A stretch of 64,000 bases of DNA from Yamagishiella unicocca (Eukaryota > Chlorophyta > Chlorophyceae > Chlamydomonadales > Volvocaceae), in NCBI GenBank assembly GCA_003116995.1, contig BDSL01000009.1, positions 1 through 64,000 on the forward strand, read 5' to 3'. Positions 1-11,301 of the stretch are shown piece after piece (position 1 is the stretch's first letter; the number at the start of each line of letters is the position of its first letter). A program made the position numbers and the translations under genes. The notes beneath the pieces are model-generated. The model was not told the origin of the DNA. It made no database searches and saw nothing but the letters and a program-made list of their open reading frames with translations.

Positions 1-3000
1 TTTTACAGATCTGACCGAAGTCCAGAAAGTGGAAATTTGTATTAAACGTACCTTGAAGAGTCCACAGTAAAAGGGTGGTGACCTTTGGCGAAGTCCATGT
101 GCATGTAGTAGTAACTGTTACAATCCCTAGCATTCCAGCCGCCAGTACAAGTAAAACCATGGTGCATTTACAGGGCGTTTTACAGATCTGACCGAAGTCC
201 AGAAAGTGAAATTTGTATTAAACATACCTTGAAGAGTCCACAGTAAAGGGTGGTGACCTTTGGCGAAGTCCATGTGCATGTAGTAGTAACTGTTACAAGC
301 CCTAGCATTCCAGCCGCCAGTACAAGTAAAACCATGGTGCATTTACAGGGCGTTTTACAGATCTGACCGAAGTCCAGAAAGTGGAAATTTGTATTAAACA
401 TACCTTGAAGAGTCCACAGTAAATCGGGTGGTGACCTTTGGCGAAGTCCATGTGCATGTAGTAGTAACTGTTACAAGCCCTAGCATTCCAGCCGCCAGTA
501 CAAGTAAAACCATGGTGCATTTACAGGGTATTTACAGATCTGACCGAAGTCCAGAAAGTAAAATTTGTATTAAACATACCTTGAAGAGTCCACAGTAAAA
601 GGGTGGTGACCTTTGGCGAAGTCCATGTGCATGTAGTAGTAACTGTTACAAGCCCTAGCATTCCAGCCACCAGTACAAATAAAACCATGGTGCATTTACA
701 GGGCGTTTTACAGATCTGACCGAAGTCCAGAAAGTGGAAATTTGTATTAAACATACCTTGAAGATTCCACAGTAAATCGGGTGGTGACCTTTGGCGAAGT
801 CCATGTGCATGTAGTAGTAACTGTTACAATCCCTAGCATTCCAGCCGCCAGTACACGTAGAATGACTTTACAGGGCGTTTTACAGATCTGACCGAAGTCC
901 AGAAAGTAATTTGTATTAAACATACCTTGAAGAGTCCACAGTAAAGGGTGGTGACCTTTGGCGAAGTCCATGTGCATGTGTAGTAACTGTTACAATCCCT
1001 AGCATTCCAGCCGCCAGTACAAGTAAAACCATGGTGCATTTACAGGGCGTTTTACAGATCTGACCGAAGTCCAGAAAGTGGAAATTTGTATTAAACATAC
1101 CTTGAAGAGTCCACAGTAAAGGGTGGTGACCTTTGGCGAAGTCCATGTGCATGTAGTAGTAACTGTTACAAGCCCTAGCATTCCAGCCGCCAGTACAAGT
1201 AAACCATGGTGCATTTACAGGGTATTTTACAGATCTGACCGAAGTCCAGAAAGTAAAATTTGTATTAAACATACCTTGAAGAGTCTACAGTAAAAGGGTG
1301 GTGACCTTTGGCGAAGTCCATGTGCATGTAGTAGTAACTGTTACAATCCCTAGCATTCAGCCGCCAGTACACGTACCTTTTTTACAGATCTGAGTCCAGA
1401 AAGTAGAAATTTGTATTAAACATACCTTGAAGATTCCACAGTAAAGGGTGGTGACCTTTGGCGAAGTCCATGTGCATGTAGTAGTAACTGTTACAATCCC
1501 TAGCATTCCAGCCGCCAGTACAAGTAAAACCATGGTGCATTTACAGGGCGTTTTACAGATCTGACCGAAGTCCAGAAAGTGGAAATTTGTATTAAACGTA
1601 CCTTGAAGAGTCCAAGTAAAAGGGTGGTGACTTTGGCGAAGTCCATGTGCATGTAGTAGTAACTGTTACAATCCTAGCATTCCAGCCGCCAGTACACGTA
1701 AAACCATGGTGCATTTACAGGGCGTTTTACAGATCTGACCGAAGTCCAGAAAGTGGAAATTTGTATTAACATACCTTGAAGAGTCCACAGTAAATGGGTG
1801 GTGACCTTTGGCGAAGTCCGTGTGCATGTAGTAGTAACTGTTACAATCCCTAGCATTCCAGCCGCCAGTACACGTAAAACCATGGTGCATTTACAGGGCT
1901 TTTAAGATCTGACCGAAGTCCAGAAAGTGGAAATTTGTATTAAACATACCTTGAAGAGTCCACAGTAAAAGGGTGGTGACCTTTGGCGAAGTCCATGTGC
2001 ATGTAGTAGTAACTGTTACAATCCCTAGCATTCCAGCCGCCAGTACACGTAAAACCATGGTGCATTTACAGGGCGTTTTACAGATCTGACCGAAGTCCAG
2101 AAAGTGGAAATTTGTATTAAACATACCTTGAAGAGTCCACAGTAAAAGGGTGGTGACCTTGGCGAAGTCCATGTGCATGTAGTAGTAACTGTTACAATCC
2201 CTAGCATTCCAGCCGCCAGTACACGTAAAACATGGTGCATTTACAGGGCGTTTTACAGATCTGACCGAAGTCCAGAAAGTGGAAATTTGTATTAAACATA
2301 CCTTGAAGAGTCCACAGTAAAAGGGTGGTGACCTTTGGCGAAGTCCATGTGCATGTAGTAGTAACTGTTACAATCCCTAGCATTCCAGCGCCAGTACAAT
2401 AAACCATGGTGCATTTACAGGGCTTTTACAGATCTGACCGAAGTCCAGAAAGTGGAAATTTGTATTAAACATACCTTGAAGAGTCCACATAAAAGGGTGG
2501 TGACCTTGGCGAAGTCCATGTGCATGTAGTAGTAACTGTTACAATCCCTAGCATTCCAGCCGCCAGTACACTAAAACCATGGTGCATTTACAGGGCGTTT
2601 TACAGATCTGACCGAAGTCAGAAAGTGGAAATTGTATTAAACATACTTGAAGAGTCCACAGTAAAAGGGTGGTGACCTTGGCGAAGTCCATGTGCATGTA
2701 GTAGTAACGTTACAATCCCTAGCATTCCAGCCGCCAGTACACGTAAAACCATGGTGCATTTACAGGGCGTTTTACAGATCTGACCGAAGTCCAGAAAGTG
2801 GAAATTTGTATTAAACATACCTTGAAGAGTCCACAGTAAAAGGGTGGTGACCTTGGCGAAGTCCATGTGCATGTAGTAGTAACTGTTACAATCCGTAGCA
2901 TTCCAGCCGCCAGTACACATAAAACCATGGTGCGTTTACAGGGCGTTTTACAGATCTGACCGAAGTCCAGAAAGTGGAAATTTGTATTAAACATACCTTG

Positions 3001-6000
3001 AAGAGTCCACAGTAAAAGGGTGGTGACCTTCGGCGAAGTCCGTGTGCATGTAGTAGTAACGTTACAATCCCTAGATATAGCATTCCAGCTGCCAGTACAC
3101 GTAAAACCATGGTGCATTTACAGGGCATTTTACAGATCTGACCGAAGTCCAGAAAGTGGAAATTTGTATTAAACATACCTTGAAGAGTCCACACTAAAAG
3201 GGTGGTGACCTTAGGCGAAGTCCATGTGCATGTAGTAGTAACTGTTACAATCCCTAGCATTCCAGCCGCCAGTACACATAAAACCATGGTGCGTTTACAG
3301 GGCGTTTTACAGATCTGACCGAAGTCCAGAAAGTGGAAATTTGTATTAAACATACCTTGAAGAGTCCACAGTAAAAGGGTGGTGACCTTAGGCGAAGTCC
3401 GTGTGCATGTAGTAGTAACCGTTACAATCCCTAGATAGCATTCCAGCGCCAGTACACGTAAAACCATGGTGCATTTACAGGGCATTTTACAGATCTGACC
3501 GAAGTCCAGAAAGTGGAAATTTGTATTAAACATACCTTGAAGAGTCCACACTAAAAGGGTGGTGACCTTAGGCGAAGTCCTGTGCATGTAGTAGTAACTG
3601 TTACAATCCCTAGCATTCCAGCTGCCAGTACATGTAAAACCATGGTGCATTTACAGGGCATTTTATAGATCTGACCGAAGTCCAGAAAGTGGAAATCTGT
3701 ATTAAACATACCTTGAAGAGTCCACAGTAAAAGGGTGGTGACCTTAGGCGAAGTCCGTGTGCATGTAGTAGTAACTGTTACAATCCCTAGCATTCCAGCC
3801 GCCAGCACACGTAAAACCATTGTGCATTTACAGGGCATTTTAGAGATCTGACCGAAGTCCAGAAAGTGGAAATCTGTATTAAGCATACCTTGAAGAGTCC
3901 ACAGTAAAAGGGTGGTGACCTTAGGCGAAGTCCGTGTGCATGTAGTAGTAACTGTTACAATCCCTAGCATTCCAGCCGCCAGCACACGTAAAACCATGGT
4001 GCATTTACAGGGCGTTTTACAGATCTGACCGAAGTCTAGAAAGTGGAAATCTGTATTAAACATACCTTGAAGAGTCCACAGTAAATGGGTGGTGACCTTC
4101 GGCGAAGTCCGTGTGCATGTAGTAGTAACTGTTACAATCCCTAGCATTCCAGCCGCCAGTACAAGTAAAACCATGGTGCATTTACAGGGCGTTTTACAGA
4201 TCTGACCGAAGTCCAGAAAGTGGAAATTTGTATTAAACATACCTTGAAGAGTCCACAGTAAAAGGGTGGTGACCTTAGGCGAAGTCCGTGTGCATGTAGT
4301 AGTAACCGTTACAATCCCTAGCATTCCAGCTGCCAGTACACGTATAACCATGGTGCATTTACAGGGCATTTTATAGATCTGACCGAAGTCCAGAAAGTGG
4401 AAATTTGTATTAAACATACCTTAAAGATTCCACACTAAAAGGGTGGCGACCTTAGGCGAAGTCCATGTGCATGTAGTAGTAACTGTTACAATCCCTAGCA
4501 TTCCAGCCGCCAGCACACATAAAACCATGGTGCATTTACAGGGCGTTTTACAGATCTGACCGAAGTCTAGAAAGTGGAAATTTGTATTAAACATACCTTG
4601 AAGAGTCCACAGTAAAAGGGTGGTGACCTTAGGCGAAGTCCGTGTGCATGTAGTAGTAACCGTTACAGTCCCTAGCATTCCAGCTGCCAGTACACGTATA
4701 ACCATGGTGCATTTACAGGGCATTTTAGAGATCTGACCGAAGTCTAGAAAGTGGAAATTTGTATTAAACATACCTTGAAGAGTCCACACTAAAAGGGTGG
4801 TGACCTTAGGCGAAGTCCATGTGCATGTAGTAGTAACTGTTACAATCCCTAGCATTCCAGCCGCCAGTACACATAAAACCATGGTGCGTTTACAGGGCGT
4901 TTTACAGATCTGACCGAAGTCCAGAAAGTGGAAATTTGTATTAAACATACCTTGAAGAGTCCACAGTAAAAGGGTGGTGACCTTCGGCGAAGTCCGTGTG
5001 CATGTAGTAGTAACCGTTACAATCCCTAGATATAGCATTCCAGCTGCCAGTACACGTAAAACCATGGTGCATTTACAGGGCATTTTACAGATCTGACCGA
5101 AGTCCAGAAAGTGGAAATTTGTATTAAACATACCTTGAAGAGTCCACACTAAAAGGGTGGTGACCTTAGGCGAAGTCCGTGTGCATGTAGTAGTAACCGT
5201 TACAGTCCCTAGCATTCCAGCTGCCAGTACACGTATAACCATGGTGCATTTACAGGGCGTTTTACAGATCTGACCGAAGTCTAGAAAGTGGAAATTTGTA
5301 TTAAACATACCTTGAAGAGTCCACACTAAAAGGGTGGTGACCTTAGGCGAAGTCCATGTGCATGTAGTAGTAACTGTTACAATCCCTAGCATTCCAGCCG
5401 CCAGTACACATAAAACCATGGTGCGTTTACAGGGCGTTTTACAGATCTGACCGAAGTCCAGAAAGTGGAAATTTGTATTAAACATACCTTGAAGAGTCCA
5501 CAGTAAAAGGGTGGTGACCTTAGGCGAAGTCCGTGTGCATGTAGTAGTAACCGTTACAATCCCTAGATATAGCATTCCAGCTGCCAGTACACGTAAAACC
5601 ATGGTGCATTTACAGGGCATTTTACAGATCTGACCGAAGTCCAGAAAGTGGAAATTTGTATTAAACATACCTTGAAGAGTCCACACTAAAAGGGTGGTGA
5701 CCTTAGGCGAAGTCCGTGTGCATGTAGTAGTAACTGTTACAATCCCTAGCATTCCAGCTGCCAGTACACGTAAAACCATGGTGCATTTACAGGGCATTTT
5801 ATAGATCTGACCGAAGTCCAGAAAGTGGAAATCTGTATTAAACATACCTTGAAGAGTCCACAGTAAAAGGGTGGTGACCTTAGGCGAAGTCCGTGTGCAT
5901 GTAGTAGTAACTGTTACAATCCCTAGCATTCCAGCCGCCAGCACACGTAAAACCATTGTGCATTTACAGGGCGTTTTACAGATCTGACCGAAGTCTAGAA

Positions 6001-7104
6001 AGTGGAAATCTGTATTAAACATACCTTGAAGAGTCCACAGTAAATGGGTGGTGACCTTCGGCGAAGTCCGTGTGCATGTAGTAGTAACTGTTACAATCCC
6101 TAGCATTCCAGCCGCCAGTACAAGTAAAACCATGGTGCATTTACAGGGCGTTTTACAGATCTGACCGAAGTCCAGAAAGTGGAAATTTGTATTAAACATA
6201 CCTTGAAGAGTCCACAGTAAATGGGTGGTGACCTTAGGCGAAGTCCATGTGCATGTAGTAGTAACTGTTACAATCCCTAGCATTCCAGCCGCCAGTACAC
6301 ATAAAACCATGGTGCGTTTACAGGGCGTTTTACAGATCTGACCGAAGTCCAGAAAGTGGAAATTTGTATTAAACATACCTTGAAGAGTCCACAGTAAATG
6401 GGTGGTGACCTTCGGCGAAGTCCGTGTGCATGTAGTAGTAACTGTTACAATCCCTAGCATTCCACCCGCCAGCACACGTATAACCATGGTGCATTTACAG
6501 GGCATTTTAGAGATCTGACCGAAGTCCAGAAAGTGGAAATCTGTATTAAGCATACCTTGAAGAGTCCACAGTAAAAGGGTGGTGACCTTAGGCGAAGTCC
6601 GTGTGCATGTAGTAGTAACTGTTACAATCCCTAGCATTCCAGCCGCCAGCACACGTAAAACCATGGTGCATTTACAGGGCATTTTAGAGATCTGACCGAA
6701 GTCCAGAAAGTGGAAATTTGTATTAAACATACCTTGAAGAGTCCACACTAAAAGTGTGGTGACCTTTGGTGAAGTCCGTGTGCATGTAGTAGTAACTGTT
6801 ACAATCCCTAGCATTCCAGCCGCCAGCACACGTATAACCATGGTGCATTTACAGGGCATTTTATAGATCTGACCGAAGTCCAGAAAGTGGAAATCTGTAT
6901 TAAACATACCTTGAAGAGTCCACAGTAAAAGGGTGGTGACCTTAGGCGAAGTCCGTGTGCATGTAGTAGTAACCGTTACAATCCCTAGCATTCCAGCTGC
7001 CAGTACACGTATAACCATGGTGCATTTACAGGGCATTTTAGAGATCTGGCCGAAGTCCAGAAAGTGGAAATTTGTATTAAACATACCTTGAAGATTCCAC
7101 ACTA
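1..7104. repeat. 177-bp satellite array, left block
   Basis: Head-to-tail repeats of one monomer. The shared motif atctgaccgaag recurs at 3669, 3846, 4023 and 4200, exactly 177 bp apart. Variants carrying an extra atatag after ccctag make 183-bp units (for example near 5024 and 5561). Since 177 and 183 are multiples of three and one minus-strand frame lacks stops, the array yields long spurious open frames of 59-residue repeats. In the first 3.6 kb the spacing wobbles (175, 176, 172 bp) through scattered one- or two-base deletions. The block stops where the retrotransposon begins and the same satellite resumes on its far side. Confidence 0.97.
7093..7104. repeat. Target-site duplication, left copy
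   Basis: The 12 bases gattccacacta end the left satellite block and recur at 17729-17740 on the other side of the retrotransposon. They are native satellite sequence, so the insertion occurred inside a monomer. Confidence 0.85.
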
Positions 7105-7121
7105 ATAATAATAATAATAAT
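7104..7121. repeat. (AAT)6 tail of the retrotransposon
   Basis: Six perfect aat triplets (att on the element's coding strand) lie exactly at the junction between the satellite and the 3' end of the LINE. Simple-repeat tails are typical 3' ends of non-LTR elements that lack poly(A). The first base overlaps the last base of the target duplication. Confidence 0.85.
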
Positions 7122-7228
7122 GGGTACGCTGGCACTAGGCCTAGCATGTATTACGGGGGCGGGGCGGTGAGGGTGTTAGTACACCCTATACGTACGCTCG
7201 CGCCACCTGTGGGGACAAAAAGTTACCC

Positions 7229-10200
7229 TTAGCCCACCCCCCTGGCTCCCTGCTGCAGTCCGTTTTCCAGCACTCGGCGGTTCTTGATGATGGCGCCGGC
7301 GCTAACCACCGCATGTTGGTGGAGGTGTAGGCAGCATTTGTTGGCTTGTTCAGCGCTGGCTCCCAAGGTTTGGAGTAGTGGCTTGACCGTATTGGGGATG
7401 GTGCCGGTGGCCCCTAGGGTGATTACCTCATTTCTGGTGTAGTGCACCGTCCAGCCCGCTCGCTCCAGGGCGTCGGAAAGTTTCTTGTGCTGAATGGTTT
7501 TCTCCATACATTTGTCCGAGTGGTTCAGGTCGCTGGTGTAGCCTACCTCAATGATGTACACAGGGTATTGGTTCTTGGGTCCAGGCAATCGGCAGGTAGT
7601 AGCGTTTCTTGGGATTCTGTTTCCGGGTAGGTTGGGGATGAACATGATGTCCGGGCGCATTTTGCTGACGTTGGGGTCTCGCCGGTCGGTTTCCGAGAAC
7701 ATCCAGAGCGGTGGCCTGTTTCCCGCACAGTATTCAGGGAGCTCTTCCGCCCTTCCTGCATCCATGACCATAAGGCCTCCTCCTTTGTTGCCGTTGTGCA
7801 GGCATGCAGCGACTGCCCGTACGGCGCTGTTATGTCGGTTAATGTACGCCCCTACCATAGTTTTGTGACGGCAGCCCCCGAGGATGTGACTGCCGGAGTC
7901 AGTTGTGGGGCCTTCCCGGCCGTGGCGGCAGAGGGGGCATTTACCGTCCCCGCCTCGGCCGTAGAGCTGTTTGAGTCGGGCATTGTAAAGGTACCCATAG
8001 CGCGCGTACAGGACCTGCTTTGTGAGCCAGTGGCCCATACGGTGTGTGGTGAGATAGGCGTTGCTGAATCGGGCGGAGAGTTCGGGGGCAGCCTCCCTCC
8101 AGCGTGCGGTTGACTCGGGGTCGTTGGTGTAACCGCCGTACGTCTCTGACGGGAGATGCTTTAGGAGTCCCCTATTCAGGTCCGACACAAAACAGGTGTC
8201 CCTGCTGCGTGCCGCCCAGTGGATGTGGCGGTATCCCTCGTTGTCAGCTTCCTCTATTATATCAGCAGCGACTTCTCCGGAGGCCGTAGCCGTGGCTCCA
8301 GCGTCTGCCATGTCATTTCCGTGGAGCCCAGTGTGCGAACGTACGTGCAGCAGGTGTATCTTAGTGCCGGCCTCGGCGTAGTTTCGGAGCAGGTCGACTA
8401 TCGATAGTAGTAGTGCTCTGTGCTTGGAAATGTGTAGCTTTTCTGGCGCATTAATTGCACGCCTTATTAGGTAGAGTGAGGCAATGCTATCGGTAGCAAT
8501 AGTAGCCCGGTGCTGTTCCTGCACCTCTGGGTCGGCGAGAGCGGCCCTGATGGCTGCTAGTTCAGCTCTTTGGATAGTGTTCGTATAGTCGATACCGTTG
8601 GGGTTTACGTGGGTTGTCTTCCCAGCTTTGTAGTAGGCGGCCCCAGTGCGCTGCGGCCCTCCTTCCTCGTCGGGCTTAAGGCAGCTGCCATCGGTCCAGG
8701 TGATGCTGTCAGCGTCATATTGGAGGCCCAGGGTGGCGGGGAAGTCCGTCCGAATCGGGCGTTCGTGCGCGTCGGTTGCCGCGATGCATACCGTGAGTGT
8801 CGGCGCGCTGGGCGGCTGCGCACGTAGTTCCTTAGCCCTCTTCCGGGCTCTCCAGCAACACCAGTGCTTGTCCGATTCTCCTTGCTTTTGCTCTATACGC
8901 GTGGGTGCGAGTTGTTTAACGCCGTCCCCGCTTTGCATTAGGGTCGTGCGGAGTTGTTTCCATGCGCAATTATTGAAGGCTTCTAAGCCTGCGCTATTGG
9001 CCACTAACAGGATGTCGATTCCACGAGCATATCGCGGGGCGCTGGAGGCTGTGCCATCACCAGTGGTTAGGCTGGAGAGGTCGCCGTCCCACAGCTGGGC
9101 GAGGCGGTGGACTAGTGCGCTCTCGGTGAGGTGCGTGTACGGCGGGCCCGTTCGGTCATATGGGAGGGCGATAAGGGTGACGGTGGGTTCAGGGGAAGTT
9201 GCCACTGTTTCAGCACTGGCGATGGCCCAGCCAAGGGCTCGTTTGGCACTTTCTGGGGTAGGGTCCGGGTGTGCCATGGATAGGCCGGTGAAGCGGTGGC
9301 TGTAGCCTTCCGTGCATGCCCCGAAAAGCTGGTATTCGCTGTGGCGACTGAAGTAGCAGTCGGCCGCGCCCAGGCTGTTGAGTGGGGAGGCAAACCGCTC
9401 CGTCACATGTCCAGCCTGGAGGTTGCGCAGGGCGCTCACTAGGTGCCCGCTTAGGGAGACGTTGAGCGTGGTCTCCGAGCGGGGTGTAGACTTCCCTTTC
9501 CTGCCGTCTGCCCCCGCTTGACTTCGGTGCAGGAGGCGGGCTACATCCTCTTCGAATCCGCCCTGGGCGGTGAGGCTGCAGTGGAGCTCGGGCGTCCGGT
9601 CCTTCATGTGCTGCCAGCGTGCACGGAGGAGGTGTAGCCGGGCTGCGGTGAGGCGGCCCACGCACACCCCACGCGGGTCGTACACGTGCGCTGTGTATTC
9701 CGTGCCGGCTACAAGGCTTGTTGCTAAGGGTGCACGCGTCCCCAACTGGATGGTGTACCGGCCTGGGGGATACACATCCAAGTACGGGTTCTGGGATATA
9801 GTGTTGATGGTGGTGTTGCCCCGTAGGGTGCGCTTCCGGGTCGCCGCGTGTTCGTCAGGCAGGTCCCACCGGCCCTGCTTTTGGGCGTTGGTGAGAGATT
9901 GGTCTCTCGCTGGGGCCGGGCGGGTTGGCCTGGGGTCTCTTGGTGTGTTGCGGGCGGCCTTGTATCGCTGCAGTGCCGCGGGGAAATTCGGGTCCCTTTC
10001 CAGGTTCCAGAGTGCCATGTCGGAGGTTTTCCAGGTGACCTTGCGGAAATATTTGTCGAGGTGCGGTCCTAGCTCGTCCTGCACTTCCTGGACGCTTTCG
10101 TAAATGTATCCTTGTCGGACGTATGCCCGCAGGACAGAGAGCGGGATGATCGAGTGGGGCCATGCGACTGTGTATTGGGTTTCGTGGCTGCTGGCGCCCT

Positions 10201-10999
10201 GGGTGGTTGCCGGGTCGTTATCCTGCTCCGGGTGATTATCGGTGCGCCGCCTCTTCCGGTTCGCTTGCTTACGGGCCTTCTTGGTGGCGGCCGCTGTAGT
10301 GGTATGCCTGACTGTGAATGGGCCGGCTACGACCTCGCTGATGACTTCTGTGTCGCGGTACAGGTCATATGTAAGTTGGTGTTCTGCCGTCGTGTCACCC
10401 ATGCCCGGCCAGGGTATTTGGTCTGCCAGGATTTGCGCCCTTGCGACGCGCCATGGCTCCCATGGCTCGCCCAGCGGGCGGGCTGCCTGCGGAGTCGCTG
10501 CTTCAGCTAGTGGGGGCAGGGCCTCATGTATGTCTGCCGTGTTTAGGAGTGGGATGCCCTCTGCGTCGGTGGGTTCGTGGATAGGATCAGCGTCCCATCT
10601 TCCCTCATCACCATCCCGGTCGGTAAGTCGTAATTGCGGTGCGTGCGTCTGTGTTGGCTGTTGCCTTCGCCCCAGGCTTTTGACATGGGGGCGCATATCT
10701 TCCAGGACCGCCCGCCAGAAAGCGGCCACATCGTCGTCGGTGCCGGCCCACAGGCGAGCCCACTGTGTTACAGGTTTCCCTTCTTCTTCGGCATGGAGCT
10801 GCACAAGTGCCGGTACATCATGGATTCTGGCCTTGGCCGTGCGTGTCTTATTGTTATCACACCGCGTGCTTTTGGCGATGAGTTCTTCCTGCCGGGCTGT
10901 AACACCTTTACGCTTGCGCCCCCGCCGGGAGGTCTCTTGTTGAGGCGATGGTGGCTGGGTCCTGGTGGTCGGTACCTCGGGGCCCGTTTGGTGTCGGGT
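7229..10999 (-). CDS. Retrotransposon ORF: PCIF1-like segment, RNase H, CCHC finger and restriction-like endonuclease
   Basis: This frame is open from just after a stop at 11000-11002 down to a stop at 7229 and has no convincing ATG at its head, so it is probably the C-terminal part of a larger polyprotein. Its start is rich in K, R, P and Q. FASPLN and a following LFG near 9340-9400, then LPYD near 9160, resemble PCIF1-type methyltransferases, but the expected NPPF position reads HPDP. RNase H follows with TDGSC (Asp near 8691), QRAEL, ATDS and HGNDMAD, so all four acidic residues are present. Then comes a CxxC...HxxxxC finger (about 7870-7945), RPD (about 7650) and EVG (about 7545), the PD-(D/E)XK-like endonuclease of early-branching LINEs. 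It is known that such endonucleases nick target DNA; activity of this copy is not implied. Confidence 0.85.
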   Translation of the reverse strand, partial: TRHQTGPEVPTTRTQPPSPQQETSRRGRKRKGVTARQEELIAKSTRCDNNKTRTAKARIHDVPALVQLHAEEEGKPVTQWARLWAGTDDDVAAFWRAVLEDMRPHVKSLGRRQQPTQTHAPQLRLTDRDGDEGRWDADPIHEPTDAEGIPLLNTADIHEALPPLAEAATPQAARPLGEPWEPWRVARAQILADQIPWPGMGDTTAEHQLTYDLYRDTEVISEVVAGPFTVRHTTTAAATKKARKQANRKRRRTDNHPEQDNDPATTQGASSHETQYTVAWPHSIIPLSVLRAYVRQGYIYESVQEVQDELGPHLDKYFRKVTWKTSDMALWNLERDPNFPAALQRYKAARNTPRDPRPTRPAPARDQSLTNAQKQGRWDLPDEHAATRKRTLRGNTTINTISQNPYLDVYPPGRYTIQLGTRAPLATSLVAGTEYTAHVYDPRGVCVGRLTAARLHLLRARWQHMKDRTPELHCSLTAQGGFEEDVARLLHRSQAGADGRKGKSTPRSETTLNVSLSGHLVSALRNLQAGHVTERFASPLNSLGAADCYFSRHSEYQLFGACTEGYSHRFTGLSMAHPDPTPESAKRALGWAIASAETVATSPEPTVTLIALPYDRTGPPYTHLTESALVHRLAQLWDGDLSSLTTGDGTASSAPRYARGIDILLVANSAGLEAFNNCAWKQLRTTLMQSGDGVKQLAPTRIEQKQGESDKHWCCWRARKRAKELRAQPPSAPTLTVCIAATDAHERPIRTDFPATLGLQYDADSITWTDGSCLKPDEEGGPQRTGAAYYKAGKTTHVNPNGIDYTNTIQRAELAAIRAALADPEVQEQHRATIATDSIASLYLIRRAINAPEKLHISKHRALLLSIVDLLRNYAEAGTKIHLLHVRSHTGLHGNDMADAGATATASGEVAADIIEEADNEGYRHIHWAARSRDTCFVSDLNRGLLKHLPSETYGGYTNDPESTARWREAAPELSARFSNAYLTTHRMGHWLTKQVLYARYGYLYNARLKQLYGRGGDGKCPLCRHGREGPTTDSGSHILGGCRHKTMVGAYINRHNSAVRAVAACLHNGNKGGGLMVMDAGRAEELPEYCAGNRPPLWMFSETDRRDPNVSKMRPDIMFIPNLPGNRIPRNATTCRLPGPKNQYPVYIIEVGYTSDLNHSDKCMEKTIQHKKLSDALERAGWTVHYTRNEVITLGATGTIPNTVKPLLQTLGASAEQANKCCLHLHQHAVVSAGAIIKNRRVLENGLQQGARGVG

Positions 11000-11301
11000 T
11001 TACGGCGATGCCATGTCGGGGGTATTGTGCTCCCGTGGCCTCTGGCATTGGGGCAGTTTGCGGGCGCCTGCCCCCGTGCTCTCCTGGCACTACCCCGCGG
11101 TGGGTGCGCAGGGTATGTGGGTCCATGGAGGGCATGACGGCAGCATTGGGCACGCGCGATTTGGATAGCAAGCCAGCAAATGCGGGCACGTCTGGTATCC
11201 GCCGGAGGCGCCTGTCCCCTAGTGGTGCCTCGCTGGCATAGCGTTTGGGGTCCATGTCTTTGCCCCGTTCAAGGGGATCACAGTGTGCGCTGAGCGCCAG
11301 G
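10908..11301 (-). pseudogene. Frame-shifted linker between the two large retrotransposon ORFs
   Basis: After the reverse-transcriptase frame stops at 11302, a second minus-strand frame is open through this stretch (it begins upstream at 11381) and contains a run beginning MDPKRYASEAPLG. It stops at 10908, while the downstream RNase H frame has been open since 10999. The three frames differ, so two single-base changes within about 400 bp would join everything into one polyprotein. That points to decay or to uncorrected sequence errors. Alternatively they are genuine short overlapping ORFs. Confidence 0.5.

Noticed and set aside
4421..7147. 908-residue minus-strand open frame, and similar long frames at 17700-19829, 20819-22873 and 22807-25251
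   Set aside because: They are readings of the 177/183-bp satellite in its stop-free frame; the protein is the same 59-residue unit repeated, ending at arbitrary indels.
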